From: Bacillota bacterium
GTDB lineage: Bacteria; Bacillota; Clostridia; Saccharofermentanales; Saccharofermentanaceae
NCBI GenBank assembly: GCA_023397475.1
Contig: JAEWUD010000022.1
Coordinates: 124,001 to 188,000, forward strand
Reading direction: 5' to 3'
DNA: 64,000 bases
The position numbers and the translations under genes were made by a program. This document shows positions 1 through 9,190 of this stretch, one piece after another. The first letter of the stretch is position 1. Every line of letters starts with the position of its first letter. Under the pieces are notes generated by a model. It searched no databases, was not told the origin of the DNA, and saw only the letters and a list, made by a program, of their open reading frames with translations.

Positions 1-484
1 TTTTTAACTCCCAGTTGATTTCTCTAAGATGCGTGTAATTCTCTCGCATTTTGACTTGCGACTGGTCAAAGGCCTCAAGTTTTTCTTTGAGGTCAAGAAT
101 CTCCGCTTCATATTTCGAAGACTCGTCCAACGCGTTGACCAGAGCCAGAACGGTAACACTCGTCATCGATAATCCAGGCATATTGGATTGTACGTGTTGA
201 ATCAGTTGTTCCGCTTTCATGGCTATCTCACGAATATAGGCCTCTTGCTCATGATCACCGGCAACGAGTCGATACTGCATGCCGGCGATATGAACGGTGA
301 CTCGGGTGTTTCTCGGTTGGTCTGTACGAGGAGATGCCGGAATCGTTTCCCGACGAATCTGGCGATACTCTGGCATTGAAGCTGAATTTCTGGATGTCGC
401 AGGCATCTTCTTCTCACCGCCGGGTTTCCCAGCCGAGAACCTGCGGTATATGCTTTCTTGATTCTCTGCATCTTTATCTCTCAT
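1..484 (-). CDS. zapA: ZapA-family cell division protein, C-terminus cut by the window edge
   Basis: Z-ring accessory protein that bundles FtsZ in the cytoplasm. The frame runs off the left edge, so the stop is missing; 161 codons are visible. Residues 61-100 hold the ZapA core (RVTVHIAGMQYRLV, then AYIREIA), followed by a long helix with coiled-coil character (ALVNALDESSKYEAEI) up to the edge. Odd: about 60 basic, low-complexity residues precede the core, while most ZapA proteins are about 85-110 residues and begin at the core. The ATG at 484 follows AGGCAGGTG, and a good promoter sits at 507-536. Met27 or Met37 are alternative starts. Family assignment rests on the core motif and the helical tail. 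Confidence 0.85.
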   Translation of the reverse strand, partial: MRDKDAENQESIYRRFSAGKPGGEKKMPATSRNSASMPEYRQIRRETIPASPRTDQPRNTRVTVHIAGMQYRLVAGDHEQEAYIREIAMKAEQLIQHVQSNMPGLSMTSVTVLALVNALDESSKYEAEILDLKEKLEAFDQSQVKMRENYTHLREINWELK

Positions 485-506
485 ACAGCACCTGCCTTTC
501 AGTGAT

Positions 507-536
507 ATTATACCGAATATTCGCGGATATAGACAA
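507..536 (-). promoter_or_regulatory. Sigma-A promoter for zapA
   Basis: On the minus strand, -35 TTGTCT (531-536) and -10 TATAAT (507-512) are separated by 18 bases, about 23 bases before the zapA start. The -35 box overlaps the T-run of the pckG terminator, so the two transcription units abut with no spare sequence. Confidence 0.65.
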
Positions 537-570
537 AAAAACGGGCCGTCTTTCGAAGAAGACGGCCCGT
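535..570 (-). terminator. Rho-independent terminator after pckG
   Basis: Ten perfect pairs (541-550 with 561-570, GACGGCCCGT and its complement), extended by two A-T pairs, enclose a small loop. On the minus strand the stem is followed by six to seven T residues. It lies 19 bases after the pckG stop. Confidence 0.9.
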
Positions 571-588
571 CCATTGTCAAATTTCTAC

Positions 589-2352
589 TTACACTTCGGC
601 AAAACGCGCCTTCAGTGCTTCAAGCTGTACGTTCATCTCGGCCGGCAGACGATCGAAGCCCGCAAAGGTCTTCTCAATATCCGCCATCTCCTCTTCCCAT
701 ACGTGCTTCTCGATCGAAAGAAGTCCCTCGACATCCGCCTCTGTGAAGTTCTCGAGACCTGTAAGGTCGATGTCCTTCGCGAAAGGAATATAGCCGATCG
801 GAGTCTTTCTCGCCTCAACTTCGCCGTTGCAACGCTTGAGGATCCACTCAAGAACGCGGAAGTTGTCGCCGTATCCGGGCCAAATGAACTTCCCGTTCTC
901 ATCCGTACGGAACCAGTTGACATTGAAGATCAACGGCTTCTTCTCGATGAGTGTACCCATGTGCAGCCAGTGTGCGAAATAGTCTCCGGCATTGTAGCCA
1001 ATGAACGGCTTCATCGCCATTGGGTCACGACGAACGACACCAACCGCGCCGATAGCCGCAGCTGTTGTCTCGGATGCCATCGTGGCTCCGACAAATACGC
1101 CGTGGTTCCAGTCAAACGACTGATAGACGAGCGGAGCGGTCTTGGCTCTTCTGCCGCCGAAGAGAATCGCGGAGATCGGTACACCCTGAGGATTCTCCCA
1201 TTCCGGAGAGATCGAAGGGCACTGAGCAGCAGGCGCGGTAAAGCGGCTGTTCGGGTTCGCAGCGTTCTTCTCATCGTCGCCCGTGTTCCAGTCATTGCCG
1301 AGCCAATCGGTCATATGAGCAGGTGCCGGTACGCCCATGCCCTTCCACCAAATGTTCTTGTCGTCCGTAAGAGCGACATTGGTGAAGATAGTGTTGGCCT
1401 TCGTCGTGAGAAGCGCATTGGGGTTGGATTCCATGGATGTTCCGGGCGCAACACCGAAGAAACCGTTCTCCGGGTTGATCGCATACAGATGACCATCCGG
1501 GAAAGGACGCATCCATGCGATATCGTCTCCGACGGTATAAACCTTGTATCCCTTGGCATAGGACGGAGGAATAAGCATCGCAAGGTTTGTCTTGCCGCAA
1601 GCTGACGGGAAAGCTCCTGTGATGTACTGTGTCTTGCCAGTCGCAACATTCTCGATTCCGAGAATCAGCATGTGCTCGGCCATCCAATCCTGCTCTTTGG
1701 CAAGAACAGAAGCAATACGAAGCGCGAAGCACTTCTTAGCGAGAATAACGTTGCCGCCGTAACCGGAGTTAACGGACCAGATGGTGTAGTCCTGAGGGAA
1801 ATGTGCGATATAGCGATTCTCTGCATCGATCTGTGCCTTGGAGTGAAGACCCTTAACGAAATCAGAATCTTCGCCGAGCTGCTTCCATGCGATATCACCC
1901 ATACGAGTCATGATGCGCATGTTCAGCACAACATAGCGACTGTCCGTAATCTCAACGCCGACCTTCGACAGCGGTGAACCGGCAGGTCCCATGATATAAG
2001 CCAGAACATACATGGTGCGACCCTTCATCGATCCGTCGAAAAGCTTACTGAGCTTCGCGTACATCTCGGCAGGATCCATCCAGTTGTTTGTCGGGCCGGC
2101 TTCTTCCTTCGTGGTGGAGCAGATGAAGGTACGATCCTCTACACGTGCAACGTCGTTCGGAGCAGTACGATGATAAAAGCATCCAGGAAGAGCTTCCTGA
2201 TCAAGTTCGATCAGTTCGCCGTCAGCAAGACACTCAGACTCAAGTCTCTTCTTCTCTTCGAGAGAACCATCGATCCAGACAATCTTGTCCGGCTTACAGA
2301 GAGCGGCCATCTCATCGACCCACTCTTTTACGTACTTGTTTGTTACAACCAT
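589..2352 (-). CDS. pckG: Phosphoenolpyruvate carboxykinase (GTP)
   Basis: Interconverts oxaloacetate and phosphoenolpyruvate with GTP/GDP in the cytosol; in anaerobes it often runs toward oxaloacetate for succinate formation. 587 residues is close to the usual length of about 600 for the GTP class and longer than the ATP class (about 530). The P-loop-like kinase motif FPSACGKTNLAML is at about residue 247, preceded by the HMLILG segment, and the nucleotide-site motif NPENGFFGVAPGT is at about 294. FAHWLHMG near the C-terminus is also typical of the GTP class. The ATG at 2352 follows AAAGGATGG. It is a single-gene unit: 209 bases separate it from rsmA upstream, and a strong terminator follows. 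With malic enzyme (50603-51772) it suggests an active C4 node. Confidence 0.97.
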   Translation of the reverse strand: MVVTNKYVKEWVDEMAALCKPDKIVWIDGSLEEKKRLESECLADGELIELDQEALPGCFYHRTAPNDVARVEDRTFICSTTKEEAGPTNNWMDPAEMYAKLSKLFDGSMKGRTMYVLAYIMGPAGSPLSKVGVEITDSRYVVLNMRIMTRMGDIAWKQLGEDSDFVKGLHSKAQIDAENRYIAHFPQDYTIWSVNSGYGGNVILAKKCFALRIASVLAKEQDWMAEHMLILGIENVATGKTQYITGAFPSACGKTNLAMLIPPSYAKGYKVYTVGDDIAWMRPFPDGHLYAINPENGFFGVAPGTSMESNPNALLTTKANTIFTNVALTDDKNIWWKGMGVPAPAHMTDWLGNDWNTGDDEKNAANPNSRFTAPAAQCPSISPEWENPQGVPISAILFGGRRAKTAPLVYQSFDWNHGVFVGATMASETTAAAIGAVGVVRRDPMAMKPFIGYNAGDYFAHWLHMGTLIEKKPLIFNVNWFRTDENGKFIWPGYGDNFRVLEWILKRCNGEVEARKTPIGYIPFAKDIDLTGLENFTEADVEGLLSIEKHVWEEEMADIEKTFAGFDRLPAEMNVQLEALKARFAEV

Positions 2353-2561
2353 TTTGATTCCATCCTTTCGTGTATGACTGGCTAAATTTCGGACTGTATC
2401 TATGATACCATTTCTCTTCCGGAATGGGTAGACAAAAAACGAAAATAAAAGGTAACAAAATTGCAGATTATTTGCGCAATATCTTCAAAATCTTTTTGTT
2501 TTCTTCGCGAAATGCGAGTTTTAATGATGAATTATGCAAAATGAAAATCGTTTTGCGACAA

Positions 2562-3398
2562 TTAAGGCTTCCCAATCATCATATTTGCGATGCGAATGAA
2601 ATCTTCGGGCGTTAATGATTCAGCGCGCAACATCGGAGAAATACCGGCGGCAGACAGTACTGATGCAACCTGTTCTTTCCCTTCCGGGAAGAGTCCGCTG
2701 GAGGAAAGCGCATTCAAGAGTGTCTTCCTCCGATGCCCAAAGGACGCATTGACCAGAGGAAAAAGAACGCTCGGAGCATCGCGCAGCGCACCGCTCGAAA
2801 CCAGTCGTATGACCGCGGATTTGGTGTGCGGCGCCGGATAGAAGGAACTTGAATCAAGCGTGAACAGCTTCTCCTTCTTCCCGTATAGAGAGGAGAATAC
2901 AGATAACGGACCGTATGGCTTTGTATTCGGCTCGGCGAAAATTCTGTCGCAAGCGTCATTTTCCACGGTAAAAACCATACATGCGGCATCTTCCCACTCG
3001 CGAAAAAGTTTCTGCATGATCGGTGTCATCGCGTAATACGGCAGATTCGAAACAATGCGTGTTGTCTTATCCGCAATGGGAAGAGACGCGCGTGATAATT
3101 TGAGAAAATCCGTATGAAGAACCGTTGTATTACATTGGTCCTTCAGGCAATGTTGGAGAGCTTCCAATAAATGAATATCTATTTCAACGGCATATACATG
3201 TGCGGCTACCTCACTGAGCTTTTCTGTCAAAGCTCCGAGTCCCGGTCCGATCTCCACGACAACGTCGTCCGACGAGATGCCGGCTGCCGCTACAATGCGA
3301 TCCGCCACGTCTTCGTCGATCAGAAAATTCTGTCCGAGACTCTTGGTCGGTAAAATAATAAAATCTTTAATCAGTTCGGAACAACGCTTCTTATCCAT
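2562..3398 (-). CDS. rsmA: 16S rRNA dimethyladenosine transferase RsmA (KsgA)
   Basis: Dimethylates two adjacent adenines in the 3' terminal hairpin of 16S rRNA using S-adenosylmethionine, late in small-subunit assembly. 278 residues, normal length. Residues 17-60 carry KSLGQNFLID and the SAM motif VVEIGPGLGALTEKL. The catalytic NLPYY motif (VSNLPYYAM) is at about residue 118. The start overlaps the purL stop (TAATG), so translation is probably coupled and the gene belongs to the htpG-purL-rsmA run. I see no clear terminator in the 209 bases after it, which are AT-rich and hold only weak inverted repeats. Confidence 0.96.
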   Translation of the reverse strand: MDKKRCSELIKDFIILPTKSLGQNFLIDEDVADRIVAAAGISSDDVVVEIGPGLGALTEKLSEVAAHVYAVEIDIHLLEALQHCLKDQCNTTVLHTDFLKLSRASLPIADKTTRIVSNLPYYAMTPIMQKLFREWEDAACMVFTVENDACDRIFAEPNTKPYGPLSVFSSLYGKKEKLFTLDSSSFYPAPHTKSAVIRLVSSGALRDAPSVLFPLVNASFGHRRKTLLNALSSSGLFPEGKEQVASVLSAAGISPMLRAESLTPEDFIRIANMMIGKP

Positions 3399-6300
3399 TA
3401 AGAGAAATACCTGACGCCGGAGATGAAGAGTTTCTGATCTTTATTGCCGGGAATATTTTTCGCGATTGATGTGCCGACACGCTCGGAATGACACATCTTG
3501 CCGAGAATTCTTCCGTCCGGACTGACAACACCTTCGATGGCAAATGACGATCCGTTCGGATTGAAATTCGTATCCATGGAAGGTATTCCCTTATCATCAA
3601 CATATTGAGTCGCGATCTGACCGTCTCTCAATAACTGCTTGAGCGTATCCTCTTTTGCATAGAATCTTCCCTCGCCGTGAGACACAGGGATCTCATGCAG
3701 ATCTCCCTGCGAGACAAGTGTCAACCAGGGGGAGTTCACAGATACAATTCTTGTAGTGACATACCCGGACTGGTGTCTGCCGATCCGATTGAATGTAAGT
3801 GTTGGGCCGTCCGAATCTAAGGGCAGAATGTCACCGTACGGAAGAAGACCCAGCTTCACTAATGCCTGGAAGCCGTTACAGATTCCGAGCATGAGACCGT
3901 CACGGTTCTTCAGAAGATCACGAACCGCATCGGTTACATAGGGGTTTCGGAATGCCGCTGCCAGGAACTTCGCGGAACCTTCCGGTTCGTCGCCGCCGGA
4001 AAACCCGCCGGGTAACATAACCATATTCGCCTGACGGATCTTCTCGCTCATGACGGACAGTGATTCCTCAGTATCCGCCGAGGACAGATTGCGTATTACC
4101 ATAACATCCGCGATCGCGCCGGCTTCTTCGAATGCTCTGGCAGAATCCATCTCACAATTGGTTCCGGGGAATGCCGGGATAAATACGCGAGGACGAGCGG
4201 TTCTTGCGATATGAACCGCGGGAGACGGATGTGTCGTCTTCGGCAGAACAAGAGCTTCATCCGGGATTGTTTGTTCCGGCGTCTCGAAGGGGAAAACACG
4301 GGCAAGTGTTCCTTTATGAGCATTCTGGGCATCCATCAATGTTATCAGGCGACCGCGATACGAGAGTGCTTGACTTCCGGTCGTATGACCGATCAACGCT
4401 CCGCCGATCATTTCGATTTTCTCGACAGCATTCTTATCCCGTACACTTAGGAGCATTGTACCGAACGCACGGCCAAAAAGATCCTTCTCGGAAAGTCCGT
4501 CTTCAAACAGAAAACCGAGACGATTTCCGAAACACATTTGGGCAACGCGCGCAGCGACGCCGCCCTGTTTCGCGACAGCGGCCGCGTCTACCTGACCGCG
4601 GTTCATCAGGTTTGAGATGGCCGAAATCACACGATCCGCATGATCTTTCTTGAATAAGCCATTTTCGTCTCTCTTTAGGGAAACGGCGTAAAGCTTCTGA
4701 TTTTCTCGTACGAGTGCTGAAGAGCAGATCTTATCCGCAGTTGTCGTCGCAACGGCAAAGGAAACCAGTGTCGGCGGAACACAGATGTCATTATATGAAC
4801 CGGACATACTGTCTTTGCCGCCGATCGATGGCGTGGAAAAATCCAGCTGCGCTTTATATGCGCCGAGCAGTGCCGCGAGCGGTTTGCCCCAAGCTTCTTC
4901 GCTCGACATGCGCTCGAAGTATTCCTGGAACGTTAATCGCGCTTTTCGAGGATCCGCACCCATTGCAAGAAGTTTCAGAAGAGATTCGACAACGGCGTAA
5001 TACGAACCGTGAAACGGACTCCATTCGGAATAGTAGGGATCAAATCCGTAACTCATAACGGTCACTGCATCGGTAGTACCCGACAGGACAGGAATCTTTG
5101 CAACCATTCCCTCTTCCGGTGAGTCCTGGTATTTTCCGGCAAGAGGCATAAGAACCGTTCCCGCTCCGATCGTTGAATCGAAGCGCTGAATAAGTCCTTT
5201 GCGCGAACAAGTCGAAAGGTCCGAGAGCGTATTCTTAACCGACGAGACAAAGTCACCTTCGATGTATCCTTTCGCGTTCCCCTTGGCGAAATCCTCGGAA
5301 AGATCCGGCATCATGACGACAGCCGATGCAAAAGACGGTGCACCATTCGTATCGATAAATGACCGAGGAAGGTCCACCACGCGTTGACCGCGCCAGTTCA
5401 TGACCATTCTCTTCTCTTCCGTAATGGTCGCAACATGGACTGCTTCGAGATTCTCTTCGTGAGCAAACGCAAGGAAAGCGTCATGGTTTTCCTTCTTAAT
5501 AACAACTGCCATGCGCTCCTGTGACTCTGAGATTGCAAGTTCTGTCCCATCCAGACCCTCGTACTTCTTGGGCACCTTATCGAGATCTATCACAAGTCCG
5601 TCAGCCAACTCGCCGATCGCAACGGACACGCCGCCCGCACCGAAATCGTTACAACGGATGATCATACGAGAGACATCGGGATTTCTGAACAGGCGCTGAA
5701 TCTTGCGTTCCGTCGGAGGATTACCTTTCTGCACTTCAGAACCGCAGGTGACGACAGATTTCTCATCGTGTGCCTTCGAGGAACCCGTCGCTCCTCCGAT
5801 GCCGTCTCTTCCCGTTCTGCCTCCGAGAAGAATGACGATATCACCGGACTCCGGTCTCTCCCGAACAATCGATGAAGCGGGAGCAGCACCGATCACGGCA
5901 CCGATCTCCATACGTTTTGCTACATATCCGGGATGATATACTTCATCGACCTGGCCTGTTGCCAGTCCGATCTGATTCCCGTAGGAACTGTAACCTGCGG
6001 CAGCTGTGCGGACAATCTTCTTCTGCGACAGCTTGCCGGGCAAGGTTTCCGAGATCGGAACCGTAGGGTCACCGGCTCCGGTGACGCGCATCGCCTGGTA
6101 TACGTAGGATCGGCCGGACAAAGGATCGCGGATCGCGCCTCCGAGACAGGTGGCTGCGCCGCCGAAAGGCTCAATTTCTGTCGGGTGATTATGTGTCTCG
6201 TTTTTGAACATGACGATATAATCTTCCGGTTTGCCGTCAACCTGAATCGTCACGCGAATGGAACACGCATTGATCTCTTCGGACTCATCCAGATCTTGAA

Positions 6301-7189
6301 GTTTTCCGTCCTTCTTTAAGGCGCGCATGGCCATCGTCGCAAGATCCATCAAACAGACGGGTTTCTTCTCAATGCGATCGCCATAAATGGCCTCGCGGCG
6401 GTCCAGATAATCTTCGTATACCTTGGAAAGAACCGAAGAAACGGACGATTCTGGATCGCTAAAAGAAACATCTGTCAGTTCGGTCAAGAAGGTTGTGTGA
6501 CGGCAATGATCCGACCAATACGTATCGAGTACACGAATCTCCGTCACGGTAGGATCACGATTGATCTCGCGAAAAAAGTTCTGGGTAAACGTGATATCCG
6601 CGTCGGACATCGCAAGACCCATATCTTTGCGCAGTGCGCTGATGCTCGTCTCATCCATCTTGATGAAACCGTCGATCGTAGACACGGGTTCAGGTTGCGC
6701 GAAATGATCTTCCAGCGACTCCGGCTTCGATAGTGATGCGACACGGCTCTCAACGGGGTTGATCAGGAACTTTGTGATCTGCTGGCGGTTGCTCTCCGTT
6801 AATAATCCATAAAAGACAAGTACGCGAGCGGTTCGAATGACAGGACGTTCTTTACAGGTGACGATCTGTACGCACTGCGCGGCAGAATCCGCACGCTGAT
6901 CGTACTGACCGGGTAATGCCTCTACCGCAAGAACAAAGCAGGAATCCTGTGTGGGAGCCTCCTCATCATAGACAATATCCACGGGAGGTTCGGAGAATAC
7001 AACATGCTTGGTCGCTTCGTATTCTTCTTCCGAAAGACCGGAAATATCATATCGATTCAGAACCCTCACCTTCTCGATCGAGCCGATGCCCAGTTCAGCG
7101 CGGATGTCCTTAAGAATCCCCTGCGCCTCAATCGCAAATGCATCTTTCTTTTCCGAAAAAAGTCTTCGAACCGCCATAGTGTCCCGCAT
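3398..7189 (-). CDS. purL: Phosphoribosylformylglycinamidine synthase
   Basis: Fourth step of purine synthesis: converts FGAR, glutamine and ATP to FGAM. This is the long single-chain form (about 1263 residues) with the synthetase and glutaminase fused, as in Clostridia and Proteobacteria, not the PurL-PurQ-PurS complex. Seen: SDHCRHTTF around residue 215, the ATP-site segment ETHNHPTEIEPFGGAAT, a second AIRS-like half, and the class I glutaminase domain near the C-terminus with nucleophile Cys in GICNGFQAL and the histidine in SHGEGRF. The frame is open to an ATG at 7201, but GGAGGTG sits 5 bases before the ATG at 7189, so 7189 is the better start. No other pur gene is nearby; its neighbours are htpG and rsmA. 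Confidence 0.97.
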   Translation of the reverse strand: MRDTMAVRRLFSEKKDAFAIEAQGILKDIRAELGIGSIEKVRVLNRYDISGLSEEEYEATKHVVFSEPPVDIVYDEEAPTQDSCFVLAVEALPGQYDQRADSAAQCVQIVTCKERPVIRTARVLVFYGLLTESNRQQITKFLINPVESRVASLSKPESLEDHFAQPEPVSTIDGFIKMDETSISALRKDMGLAMSDADITFTQNFFREINRDPTVTEIRVLDTYWSDHCRHTTFLTELTDVSFSDPESSVSSVLSKVYEDYLDRREAIYGDRIEKKPVCLMDLATMAMRALKKDGKLQDLDESEEINACSIRVTIQVDGKPEDYIVMFKNETHNHPTEIEPFGGAATCLGGAIRDPLSGRSYVYQAMRVTGAGDPTVPISETLPGKLSQKKIVRTAAAGYSSYGNQIGLATGQVDEVYHPGYVAKRMEIGAVIGAAPASSIVRERPESGDIVILLGGRTGRDGIGGATGSSKAHDEKSVVTCGSEVQKGNPPTERKIQRLFRNPDVSRMIIRCNDFGAGGVSVAIGELADGLVIDLDKVPKKYEGLDGTELAISESQERMAVVIKKENHDAFLAFAHEENLEAVHVATITEEKRMVMNWRGQRVVDLPRSFIDTNGAPSFASAVVMMPDLSEDFAKGNAKGYIEGDFVSSVKNTLSDLSTCSRKGLIQRFDSTIGAGTVLMPLAGKYQDSPEEGMVAKIPVLSGTTDAVTVMSYGFDPYYSEWSPFHGSYYAVVESLLKLLAMGADPRKARLTFQEYFERMSSEEAWGKPLAALLGAYKAQLDFSTPSIGGKDSMSGSYNDICVPPTLVSFAVATTTADKICSSALVRENQKLYAVSLKRDENGLFKKDHADRVISAISNLMNRGQVDAAAVAKQGGVAARVAQMCFGNRLGFLFEDGLSEKDLFGRAFGTMLLSVRDKNAVEKIEMIGGALIGHTTGSQALSYRGRLITLMDAQNAHKGTLARVFPFETPEQTIPDEALVLPKTTHPSPAVHIARTARPRVFIPAFPGTNCEMDSARAFEEAGAIADVMVIRNLSSADTEESLSVMSEKIRQANMVMLPGGFSGGDEPEGSAKFLAAAFRNPYVTDAVRDLLKNRDGLMLGICNGFQALVKLGLLPYGDILPLDSDGPTLTFNRIGRHQSGYVTTRIVSVNSPWLTLVSQGDLHEIPVSHGEGRFYAKEDTLKQLLRDGQIATQYVDDKGIPSMDTNFNPNGSSFAIEGVVSPDGRILGKMCHSERVGTSIAKNIPGNKDQKLFISGVRYFS

Positions 7190-7215
7190 GAGCACCTCCA
7201 TACGTAATGAATTAT

Positions 7216-9141
7216 TTACGAGATTCCGGAAGACGCGTCCGTCAGAAGTTCTGAATTAAACTTCAGGAACCTCTTCAAACCTTCCGCGTTCAGTGAGCCG
7301 TGGCTCAAAAGAGCCTGATCATAAACATGTTGGGCAATTCGAAGCAGCTTCGTCTCGTCGTCAGCAACTCCGGACAAACCACGCAAGCGAAGTATCAAAG
7401 GATGATCGTTGTTCAGAACAAGATCTTTCTTCTCCGGGAACATAGCATCGAGATCTCTATACGGATCATCGTCGTTGCCGGAGCGCATCTTCTCGAATTG
7501 TTTTCTCATCTCGTGCATGCGCCGAGCTTCCTCGGTCTCGCGAATAAATGCCGGAAGATGGTCGTCACCGATCGACACCAGTGATATATCCAGTTTGTCA
7601 TCCTGCGTTGCGCGACGGAAAAGATCTTCAAGGATCTTCTTGTCTTCTTCCGGTGCCGCTTCGCCCTCAAATTCCGCGTCGACGCGTTTGAAATGAATCT
7701 TGGGAAACTTATATTCCAGGAAGGAGATGAAATTATTATCGAGATCTTCGTCTAATACGACGACCTGATATCCTTTCTTCGTGCAGATATCAACATACGC
7801 CGCCTGTTTATCCGGAGATTGTGTATAACGAACGGTATCCTTCTCTGCGGTAAGTTCCTTGAGCGTCTGAAAAGCCCCGCCGATGGTCTTGAAAAGACAG
7901 CTCTCGTTGGTCTTCTCGTAGAACTTCTCATCCTTCATCATGCCGTACTTCACGAAAACACTGATGTCATTCCAATACGCAGCGAAGGCCTCACGATCCT
8001 TCTTCATCTCTTCGTTGATTTTGTCGGAGACTTTGCGAACGATATGTCCCGAGAGTTTCTTGACATATTCATCCTGTTGCAGCGCTGAGCGGGATACGTT
8101 CAGCGGAAGATCTGAACAATCCAGACAGCCGCGAAGCAGGAAAAGGAATTCCGGAATAACTTCGGCCAGATTATCCGCGACAAAAACCTGATGGTTATAA
8201 ATCTTGATGCGTCCGTCCAGTGACTCGTAAACATTGTTAGTTTTCGGGAAGTACAGAATTCCCTGTAGCGTGAACGGATAATCCATATTCAGATGAATCC
8301 AGAACAGCGGATCGCGCATGTCCTGAAAAACCTCATGATAGAATGCCTTGTACTCCTCGTCTGTGCACTCCTTCGGGGTCTTCGCCCACAAAGGGGTCTT
8401 ATTATTGAGCGGTTCCTTCGAGATGGCTTCCGGTTCATATGTCTCCCCTTTGGCTTCTTTCTCTTCTCTCTCTTTCTCAGCGCGCTCAGCATCGAGTGCT
8501 TCTTGCTTTACATCGGTGAAATAGAGATCAAATCCCAAAAAGGAGCAGTATTTCTTCAGCGTCGAACGAATCTTCATGGCATCAAACATACCCTTGGCTT
8601 CCTCGGAGAGCCAGAGAGTTATCACCGAACCGCGCACTTCCCGGTCGCAAGCACTGATCGTGTATTCCATTCCGTCTTCCGATTCCCAACAAACAGCCGG
8701 TTCCTCGGCGATATAGGATTTTGTCTCGATTCTGACCTTGTCGGCAACCATAAATGCCGAATAGAATCCGAGACCGAAATGACCGATAATCCCGGATTTG
8801 TCGGTTGACGACTCCTTGTACTTCTCGACAAAATCCATAGCACCGGAGAACGCGATCTGGTTAATGTAACGGTCAATCTCATCGGCTGTCATTCCAATGC
8901 CGTTGTCGGCAAAAGAAAGTGTTCCCTGCTCTTCGTCAAACGAAACATTTACCGAGTAGGCTTCATCCTGGTCACTGGACGCTTCTCCCAGATCGATCAG
9001 ACGCTTATACTTTGCGATAGCGTCCGCTGCATTCGAAACAAGCTCACGAACAAAAATATCGTGGTCCGTATAGAGCCATTTCCGAATAATCGGGAAAATA
9101 TTCTCTGTAGTGACAGAAACTTTACCGGAACGAATAGACAT
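7216..9141 (-). CDS. htpG: Molecular chaperone HtpG (Hsp90)
   Basis: ATP-dependent cytosolic chaperone. 641 residues, normal length for bacterial Hsp90. The GHKL ATPase motifs are clear: ELVSNAADAIAKYKRL at about residue 33, DNGIGMTADEID at about 79 and GHFGLGFYSAFMV at about 119. The middle domain is conserved (SDLPLNVSRSALQQD), and there is no long charged linker. The ATG at 9141 follows AGGAGGTCTTAACT. It is the first gene of a run with purL, which starts 26 bases after its stop. A TATAAT-like box lies about 25 bases upstream of the ribosome site, but the -35 is poor. No CIRCE is seen here, so control differs from groESL. Confidence 0.97.
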   Translation of the reverse strand: MSIRSGKVSVTTENIFPIIRKWLYTDHDIFVRELVSNAADAIAKYKRLIDLGEASSDQDEAYSVNVSFDEEQGTLSFADNGIGMTADEIDRYINQIAFSGAMDFVEKYKESSTDKSGIIGHFGLGFYSAFMVADKVRIETKSYIAEEPAVCWESEDGMEYTISACDREVRGSVITLWLSEEAKGMFDAMKIRSTLKKYCSFLGFDLYFTDVKQEALDAERAEKEREEKEAKGETYEPEAISKEPLNNKTPLWAKTPKECTDEEYKAFYHEVFQDMRDPLFWIHLNMDYPFTLQGILYFPKTNNVYESLDGRIKIYNHQVFVADNLAEVIPEFLFLLRGCLDCSDLPLNVSRSALQQDEYVKKLSGHIVRKVSDKINEEMKKDREAFAAYWNDISVFVKYGMMKDEKFYEKTNESCLFKTIGGAFQTLKELTAEKDTVRYTQSPDKQAAYVDICTKKGYQVVVLDEDLDNNFISFLEYKFPKIHFKRVDAEFEGEAAPEEDKKILEDLFRRATQDDKLDISLVSIGDDHLPAFIRETEEARRMHEMRKQFEKMRSGNDDDPYRDLDAMFPEKKDLVLNNDHPLILRLRGLSGVADDETKLLRIAQHVYDQALLSHGSLNAEGLKRFLKFNSELLTDASSGIS

Positions 9142-9190
9142 AGTTAAGACCTCCTGAACACGTAATTATATTTAATAGATTTGACGAGCA

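Noticed and set aside
334..1605. Long open frame on the plus strand (423 codons)
   Set aside because: Lies antisense within pckG, which has full family motifs; the antisense protein is Arg-rich and matches nothing.
2399..2561. Small RNA or leader between rsmA and pckG
   Set aside because: AT-rich with only weak repeats such as GTATC/GATAC; no promoter-terminator pair framing an RNA.
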